Shown here piece by piece: positions 57,941 through 64,000 of a stretch of 64,000 nucleotides of DNA. Below the pieces are notes generated by a model, which made no database searches, was not told the origin of the DNA, and saw nothing but the letters and a program-made list of their open reading frames with translations. The position numbers and the translations under genes are program-made. Within the stretch, counting starts at the first letter, position 1. The number at the start of each line of letters is the position of its first letter. Where the stretch lies: positions 4,030,001 through 4,094,000 of the forward strand of contig JACGCM010000560.1 of NCBI GenBank assembly GCA_014058105.1. The letters run 5' to 3'. The stretch is from Kingdonia uniflora (lineage: Eukaryota; Streptophyta; Magnoliopsida; Ranunculales; Circaeasteraceae).

Positions 57941-59860
57941 AAACTTGCTCATTCTATCTGTAACGAGGGCTGCGTATTTGATAATCTTTCTATTCTTCTT
58001 GTATTGCTCAGAGTAATGGTGAAAGATGAGTAGTGAATCTGTGTATACTGAGAGCTCGGAGACATCGAGCTCAAGAGTGAGTTCGAGTCCATGAAATAGA
58101 GCTTCGTACTCGGTGACATTATTTGAGGCCTCAAAATCCAAGCGGATTGATTTCTTAATTCTGTCATTGGAAGGGGTAAACATAACGATTCCGATTCCTG
58201 ACCCTGTGGGTTCTGCTGATCCATCCGTGAGAAGCCTCCAGCCCGTTACTGTGATCAATTCAGCTCGCTCGTCAAATGGCTTGGGGGGTGAATCTTCGAG
58301 AGTTTCTTCTGCAAGGTCAGGGTCGTGCTCCTCCCACTCAGGATCCTCCACAGGAAAATCTACGAGGAATCGGCAATGGCCTGACCCTTTTTGGAATGAC
58401 ATTGTTTGAACTTGATATCATGTTCTCCCAAACTGACTGACCACTGCTGCACTCTCCTTAATTTTTCTTTCTTGGATAGAACATCCCGAAGTGGGTAGTG
58501 GGTAGTTAATCATGACTTTGACGGAATAAGCTTGGAAGTAGTGCTTGAGTTTCTGTAAAGTGTAAACAAAAGTGAGATGAAATTTCTCAATTTTAAAGTA
58601 CCTCATTTCCGCTGGAGTGAGGGTCTTGCACATGAAGTTGACTGGTTTCTCGAATTTCCCTTTAAGGCGAATGAGAACCGAGCTGAGAGAAGTATTTGTG
58701 ACTGTTAGGTAGATAATCAGTTCCTCATCATCTACTGAGGTGCACATTATGGGAGACCTCCCTAAATAGGTTTGAGATCCTGAAAAACTACTTCACATTC
58801 TGGTGTCCATGTGACCTTTGCATTTGGCCGAACTTTTCCTCGTTTCGTACAACCATAGAGTAATAGGAATAGCCAACGACAACATTCTGAAAATTTGGAA
58901 GGGAAACGGTTGATAGCGGCAATCATGGTGGCGAGTTTCTAAACGTCTTTTGTTGTTTTTGGAGAGAGCATGTTGAGGAGAGCCCAAATTTGATATGGAT
59001 CGGCCTCAATCCCTTTCTTATTGATGAGGTGGCCTAGAAATCAGCCATAATATACCCTGAATTGATACTTATCAGGTTTGAGATGCATCCTGTAAGATCT
59101 AAGGATGTTGAATATAGTGTTGAGATTTGAGATGTGATTGGCATACTGTACGCTCTTGCACAAGAGATCGTCGATATAGGCTTCAACCGCTGATATGTGG
59201 TACCCATATTTTTTAGTCTGAAGGGCATGACTTTGTAGCAATAAAAACCTCTTTCAGTAATGAAAGTTGTCTTTTCTTGATCTTCTTCCAAAAGTAGAAT
59301 TTGATTGTACCACGAAGCAGTATCCATCATAGATAGAAGGTCATGGCCTACTGTGGAATCGAGGATCTAATGAATGTTGGGAAGAGGAAAACTGTCATTT
59401 GGAGTATGTTTGTTCATATCAGTAAAATTTATGCAAACTCAGACTTTTCCGCTCTTCTTTGGGACAGCGACAATATTCTATATCAAGTCTGGATATTTGG
59501 CTTCTCGAATGAATTGTACTTTGATCAATTTCTTGATCTCGATGTTAAATTCATCTCAAAGACGTGGTGATAGTCATCGTTGTTTCTGTTTGACCGCCAT
59601 GGCGCCGATGCTGATAGCTAATTTGTGACATGCCTTGTTCGGATCGACCCCTGGCATTTCTTAGAAAGACCACGTAAAAATGTCTTAATTTAGTTGCAAG
59701 AACTGAAAAAGAGCATCATTTTCGTTTTGAACCACCTTTGTATCAATAAAAGTACCTCTGCTAGGTTCATCAATGTTGATATACTCTGTGGGCACCCCCG
59801 TAGAAGGTTGATTGTTGAGGTGATCAGCTTCCTGTAATTGCTATACAGCAAATCTGCTAG
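57941..59860 (-). pseudogene. A2 RNase H and RT
   Basis: RNase H is open over 161 codons (58402-57917) with LLTDGSAEPTGSGIGIV, EYEAL and YTDSLLI, so the catalytic acids are all readable. RT at 59640-58800 has MMDTASWYNQILLLEEDQEK, RLKNMGTTYQRL, then a deletion before AYIDDLLCKS, which keeps the YIDD box, and KPDKYQFRV. The YIDD box is intact here but mutated in A1. Confidence 0.86.
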
Positions 59861-60700
59861 AAGTATCTAGGATAGCAGAGACGGTATTTTCACAAGCTCG
59901 ACAGAGCTTCTGACTACCTCGGATCTCATAAATACCGTTGTCGTGTTTGAACCGGAGTGCTTGATGATAGGTGGAAGCGATTGCTTCAATGATGTGAATC
60001 CAGCAGCGGCCCATAATCCTGAGATAACGAGATTTAGCGTTGATGACAAAAAAAACAACATCGATGGTGGCTGGTCCTGCGATAATAGGTAAGATGATCT
60101 TGCCTATTCATTCTTTTCTGGAACCATTGAACCCACTGATATCGGTGTCGCTCTGAATAACTTGGTCAGCCAAACCCATTTGGTCAATAGTGCTCTGAAA
60201 AAGAATCTCAATACCACTTCCAATATCGATCATCATCGTGTGCATGAAAAACTTCCTCATATTAAGCATTATTACTAACGCATCATGAGGTGGAAATTTT
60301 ACATGGCTAGTATCGCAATCTTCGAAGGAAATCCTGAGCCGGCGATTGCTCGACTTAAGAAGAAGCTTGGCTTCTTTGTCTTACGCTTTGATCTGTTGGA
60401 ATTGGTGATCTGATTGATTTCGATCATGTTATTATGGTACATATGGTTAAGATGCTTCTCCTCAGCTTGGTCATTGACCTGAATAACTTCAAGCTGCTTC
60501 TTATAGCTGCCATCTTTATATGATTTCAGGGCGACAATATATTCGAGCATTTGTCCCTCTTTAAAAATGTATTCGAGCAACCTCTGTAAAGCATAGAAAT
60601 TGTCAGTAGAATGATGGTTTACCTTATAATGTAGGCAATATGGTTGACTACCTTATGATGTAGTGCTTCTCCTCTAACTGATTGCTTGAAACATCCTTGA
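59861..60700 (-). pseudogene. A2 protease and remains of gag end
   Basis: Minus-strand blocks: MMIDIGSGIEILF (60240-60200; DTGS has become DIGS), SDTDISGFNGS, RIMGRCWIHIIEAIASTYHQ (about 60020-59960). From 60300 to 60580 a Lys-rich linker corresponds to A1 11351-11617. No gag domain follows; the copy breaks off near 60700. Confidence 0.78.
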
Positions 60701-60734
60701 CTCATTTGGTCTCTCGAAGCCGAAGAAAGCTCTG

Positions 60735-61503
60735 TGATTCTTTAAAATAATACTTTTGACGGCTCAAAGAAAAACAATCGTTACTCAAAGATGGGACACT
60801 TTATATCTTGTAAAAAGATGCATGATGTGGCACACATTGCTAATTTATTCTTCAAGGAAATTTTGCGTCTTCATGGTGTTCCCCAAAAACCGAAGGTCAA
60901 ACAGAAGTAGTAAATCACACATTGGGTAATCTAATTAGAGTTATTTCCAAAGCAAAACCAAGACAATGAGACTTGTGTCTACCACATGTCGTGTTTTCTT
61001 ATAATTCTTCTACAAGCCGTACAATCGGCTTCTTTCCTTTACAGATTGTTTATACCACCGTTCCTAAACATACCCCTAATTTGGTAAGTCTTCCTCACGT
61101 TCCAATGTTAGCTCTATTGCTAATAAGTTTCTCGATTAAGTTGCCAAAATCCATGAGATGACTACAAAGAACATTGAAGTTTCAATGCCAAATACAAAGC
61201 ATATGCTGATGAACATCATCGATTTTATACTTTTGAGGTTGGGGATAAAGTAATGGTGCACTTACGTAAAGAATGTTTTCCCATTGGCACTTATAATAAG
61301 TTAAAGATGAAGAAGATTGGGCCTTGCGATATTCTTAAGAAGATAAGTGACAACACATATGTCATTGATTTACCAGATGGATACAACATTTTTCCCACTT
61401 TCAATGTCTCAGATCTCTATCCCTATCATGGAGCTACTCATGAGGTTTTGCCTTTAGTAAACTCAAGGATGAGTTCTTTTCAACAAAAGGGGAGAATGAT
61501 GTA
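60735..61503 (+). pseudogene. H integrase, C-terminal half with core deletion
   Basis: [20 protein letters not shown] and [12 protein letters not shown], then a jump at about 60876 straight to [19 protein letters not shown]. The segment with the second catalytic Asp is deleted. Then LPHVVFSYNSS and, at 61253-61503, a well-kept C-terminal block ([41 protein letters not shown]) ending TAA at 61501-61503 across the LTR edge. Known for chromovirus-type integrases. Confidence 0.85.
61484..61499 (+). other. H polypurine tract
   Basis: AAAAGGGGAGAATGA just before the LTR, overlapping the end of the integrase frame. Confidence 0.7.
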
Positions 61504-61877
61504 AATTATCAAGACAAGCTCAATCAACTCATACAAGTAGGTCTTTTGAGCCAAGCCCAAACACAAGCCCATTCCAATGAAATATGAAGGGTCTTCGAAG
61601 CTAGAAGGTCTAGTAACCTTAATTATATAATGCTTTAGTAGGTTTCAATTTGAGTTTGAGTAGAATAAGAAAAGTTTTATAACTTCTTGTTTAGTGGTGT
61701 TTAATTTGATTAATGATTGTAAGCTTATAAAAGGCCAAGCTCAATCTTGTAAAAATAATTTAATCATCAATCAATCAAGTATTTCTCTTTTATTTCTCAT
61801 ATTTCTCCTTTATTTATTACAACAAAGCATTTATTTCCCTTGTGAATTCGAAGATTTTGAATTATTCCGCTACAACA
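61500..61877 (+). repeat. H 3' LTR
   Basis: 378 bp from TGTAAATTATC to CGCTACAACA. It has an AT-rich body with a TATAAAAGG box at about 61725. No partner LTR in the window. Confidence 0.7.
61725..61733 (+). promoter_or_regulatory. TATA box in H LTR
   Basis: TATAAAAGG in the LTR, 150 bp before its end, followed by a T- and C-rich leader. Confidence 0.5.
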
Positions 61878-62624
61878 CATCGTTACTTTATCTTTTGCTG
61901 ACAAAAACCTCTAGAATTACATCAAAAAATTAAGTTACCAATACTGATTTAATAACATATCAGATGATGTATTACAACTCAACAATCCTAAAGAAATGCG
62001 GTAACTTAATATTGATGTCAATAACATAATTCTTTCTTCCCCTTTTTGTCATGAAGGACAAAGGATCCCATAACCTACACACCTCATCTCAACCAAGAAC
62101 TACGACAAGTGATCATATTTAAATTAAGACATAAAATGAAATATGTAATAGATATATCACTTAACTGCACAACTGCCCCTTAAAAGATGTTCCCCCTAGC
62201 TTTGTTGTCTCGCAATGTTTAAGAAACTCCAAAGTTTTCCAAGAACTGCAAAACATAAAAAAAACTCATACCCGATCAAGTGCAATTTAAAGAATCTAGA
62301 GATCATATGTAACAAGAACAAATGCCATATTCTTCAACAAATTAACACATGCAGCATTCTTGGATATAAGAAATTTTTAATGGGAGAGGATTTAGAGACA
62401 CTCAAAAACCAAACACTCAAGCTCACTCAATACCAACCACTCATCTCTATTAGATGAGTGGTTCTCAAAATTACTGATTTGCTATATAGGAAATGAGGTG
62501 GAAAACATTTTGGACCATCCTGCCTCACTTCCTCTCTCTTACCCTCGAGCTGGCAGTCACGTCACATTGTTGTCTCTATTTTCCTCTCTCTTACAAAGAT
62601 CTTAAACATCACATTACTATTTTT
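61878..62624. other. Non-coding DNA right of element H
   Basis: No gene supported. On the minus strand near 62035-62055 TGACAAAAAGGGGAAGAAAG resembles the purine tract before a 3' LTR in Ty1/copia Sireviruses, but no LTR partner is visible. The inverted pair CACTCATCTCTATTAGATGAGTG at 62439-62461 forms a strong hairpin. Confidence 0.35.
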
Positions 62625-62672
62625 CCCTCTCTCTCTCTCTCTCTTACAAACTACCTTCTCTCTCTCTCTCCC
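62625..62672 (+). repeat. (CT)n microsatellite
   Basis: Two CT runs, each followed by TTACAAAC, at 62625-62642 and 62658-62670. The flank repeats TCTCTCTTAC several times (62535, 62585, 62640, 62665). Confidence 0.85.
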
Positions 62673-62937
62673 TTACAAACCAAACTCTGTTATACTTACC
62701 ATTAGAGTGTAATTCGAATTCCCTAAACCTTCTCTAAATTATATCCCTTAAATCTCTTTATCTTTCCATTTTAACCAATTATCTCTCTCGAACAGTTTCT
62801 CTCTGTTATACTCATCATTAGAGATTGGGGAAATAGGGTTCTTTTCATTGGGATTTCATATTTTCAGGGAAGGGAATATTTAAAGTTTTGTCGTTGACTA
62901 TTGGAGAACAGAAGTGGGTTCTACATATATCATCCGA
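62673..62937. other. Spacer beside FAR1-like fragment
   Basis: Pyrimidine-rich then AT-rich. GTTATACT-ATCATTAGAG occurs twice (62690 and 62806). It would be downstream of the minus-strand FAR1-like fragment. Nothing else seen. Confidence 0.35.
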
Positions 62938-63153
62938 TCATGAACTCTTGGTAGAATTGCGTATCTTGGTAGAAAAACCCTGCCCTCTTCCATATAGTTC
63001 GTAGCACATATGTGTGTCCTCAACAGTATCAAAATGTTGGCCCTCGTATGGGGATTTTGCAAATAACGGGTCTATAATACGTTCATTTTCAGACATTTCT
63101 GGGGACTCATCATGAATAACTTTACACTAATTTTCATTTACGGAGTCTTCCAT
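62938..63153 (-). pseudogene. FAR1-related fragment (N-terminal part)
   Basis: A minus-strand frame from ATG 63153 to TGA 62938-62940, with one TAG at codon 9; a second ATG at 63096 gives 52 clean codons. It holds SPYEGQHFDTVEDTHMCYE followed by LYGRGQGFSTKIRNS. This matches the start of the FAR1 DNA-binding domain (P-x-x-G-x-x-F ... Y-x-x-Y-x-x-x-x-G-F-S), found in the plant FHY3/FAR1 family derived from Mutator-like transposases. The rest of the domain and the transposase part are absent, so it is a fragment or a first exon. Short length makes this moderate. Confidence 0.5.
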
Positions 63154-63382
63154 TGTCGATCTCACTAACAAGTTGACACATAAAAGAAATGATTGTGAGT
63201 TGCAAGTAATTTAACAAAATATTAAAAACCAAACACAAGTAATGTCCAACGCAATGTTCATTTCATTTGAAAAACCTTCATTATATCACATGCTATAAAA
63301 GAGAAAATACAAAATTAAGCAATCATCCCACAAAAACTCATTGTACAACACTGACTTCTAACACATACTCCTATCCAAAAAT

Positions 63383-63660
63383 CTAGTTACATTTAGATTC
63401 TTCCCAGCTATATTGACCCATTAACCACCCATCTGAAGAATCGTCAGAAGAATCGTAATCAGGCCACTTACGCAGTGAATGAAAATATGTCAAATCTTGC
63501 TCCGCCTAGAACTTGTTTTCTAGTCGTCCAAATTCTAATCCCCACTCAATGTTTACTTGCCTCGCTTCTTATGCTTCAACTTCATGCAGTGATGGATAGA
63601 TATCTTCGTGAGTTGGTGAAGAAACAGGGATGTGGACACTGTTGGTTTTTTCAAAAACTC
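63383..63660 (-). pseudogene. Broken acidic frame, unrecognised
   Basis: Minus-strand frame ending TAG 63383-63385: near its end HSLRKWPDYDSSDDSSDGW and LMGQYSWEESKCN, with one TAG and one TAA further upstream (about 63510 and 63570). The acidic, low-complexity end and the even frame length suggest the last exon of an old gene. I cannot name it. It may relate to the FAR1-like fragment 230 bp away. Confidence 0.3.
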
Positions 63661-63663
63661 CTT

Positions 63664-63756
63664 GGGCTTGGGTTCAGAGATTCTCCTATGGGCTTTGTTG
63701 GACTTAACTCTTTTGGGCTTGGATTCAGAGATTCTCCTATGGGCTTTGTTGGACTT
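63664..63756 (+). repeat. Direct repeat, two 42-bp copies
   Basis: GGGCTTGG-TTCAGAGATTCTCCTATGGGCTTTGTTGGACTT at 63664 and again at 63715 (51-bp period), with one mismatch. Confidence 0.9.
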
Positions 63757-63789
63757 GGTCTTTCATCTCTTTACTTCCCAAACGGCTAA

Positions 63790-64000
63790 TATTAAGATGA
63801 CCTGATCTTTGGGCTTTCATAATGCATATACGTTATGAAAATAGTTGGTTCTCTATTCATCTATATATATTATCTATTTTACCCACTTTGAATATATACA
63901 AGAACACAAAACTTATTTCTCTCTAAGCACTATTTATCTCCCTCTCCCAACTTGATATTACGGCTTACATTGAGGTGTTACCATCGATTATGTAGACTTC
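63790..64000. other. Right edge, non-coding
   Basis: AT-rich, with TATATATATTATCTATTTT at about 63865. No gene or repeat supported. Confidence 0.35.

Larger units (their letters stand above)
50367..60700 (-). mobile_element. Element A2: second copy of A, lacking integrase, gag and 5' LTR
   Basis: Minus strand. 3' LTR 50367-50989, PPT, antisense cassette 51329-57603, about two repeat units, then RNase H, RT and protease up to about 60700, where H begins. Integrase and the rest of the array are deleted at about 57940. It inserted into the E LTR. Confidence 0.88.
60735..61877 (+). mobile_element. Element H: 3' end of a chromovirus-type Ty3/gypsy element
   Basis: Integrase remnant, PPT and one LTR on the plus strand. 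Integrase type and linker differ from the Tat elements. It joins A2 directly at about 60700-60735; everything upstream is missing. Confidence 0.8.

Noticed and set aside
61880..62060. Sirevirus (Ty1/copia) 3' end on the minus strand
   Set aside because: Only a purine tract resembling theirs; no LTR pair or pol sequence to support it.
62439..62461. Hairpin as a transcription terminator or miRNA precursor
   Set aside because: Arms are only about 10 bp with a short loop; too small for a plant miRNA precursor and no transcript context.
63475..63789. 104-codon plus-strand frame at right edge
   Set aside because: Made partly by the 51-bp direct repeat and lies opposite a better minus-strand frame.

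Overview
The window looks like pericentromeric or other repeat-rich DNA of a flowering plant. I see no intact host gene in 64 kb. Nearly all of it is decayed Ty3/gypsy LTR retrotransposons, inserted into one another. Five of them (called A, B, C, D and E here) show the Tat-lineage layout: a primer-binding site of the type TTGGCGCCGTCTGTGGGA, then gag, protease, RT, RNase H, integrase. In A, B and C this is followed by tandem repeats and antisense genes next to the 3' LTR. The species cannot be named from this sequence alone; a eudicot is my guess.

Layout. 1-13714: element A1 (minus strand; its 3' LTR is cut by the window edge). 13715-14171: RNase H piece of an older minus-strand element D. 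14172-39080: element C (plus), inserted in the D RNase H gene, with near-identical 5-bp target duplications (gtctt/gtctc). 18203-31652: element B (plus, complete with both LTRs), inserted in the C integrase gene. 31653-39080: rest of C. 39081 to about 43320: rest of D, carrying a 420-bp non-autonomous hAT element at 40214-40633. About 43320-44071: 3' end of a B-related element F. 44072-46075: Athila-type pol fragment G. 46080-50366: element E (minus). 50367 to about 60700: element A2 (minus), second copy of A, sitting in the E LTR. About 60735-61877: chromovirus-type integrase end plus 3' LTR (H). 61880-64000: low-copy-looking DNA with a (CT)n tract, a FAR1-like fragment and a broken acidic reading frame on the minus strand.

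How the parts work together. In each Tat element the sense strand encodes the capsid and replication proteins. Past integrase lie tandem repeats whose units contain hairpins (155-161 bp in A, about 194 bp in B, 75 bp and 86 bp in C). Beyond those, on the opposite strand, is a cassette of antisense reading frames: a small frame beside the 3' LTR, a second short frame, and a long coiled-coil protein gene. The long antisense gene carries short GT-AG introns in all three families, and two of its three introns in A keep canonical ends in both copies.

All pol genes are inactivated by stops, frameshifts and deletions. Many changes are C-to-T or G-to-A, as expected from cytosine methylation, and several hit catalytic aspartates.
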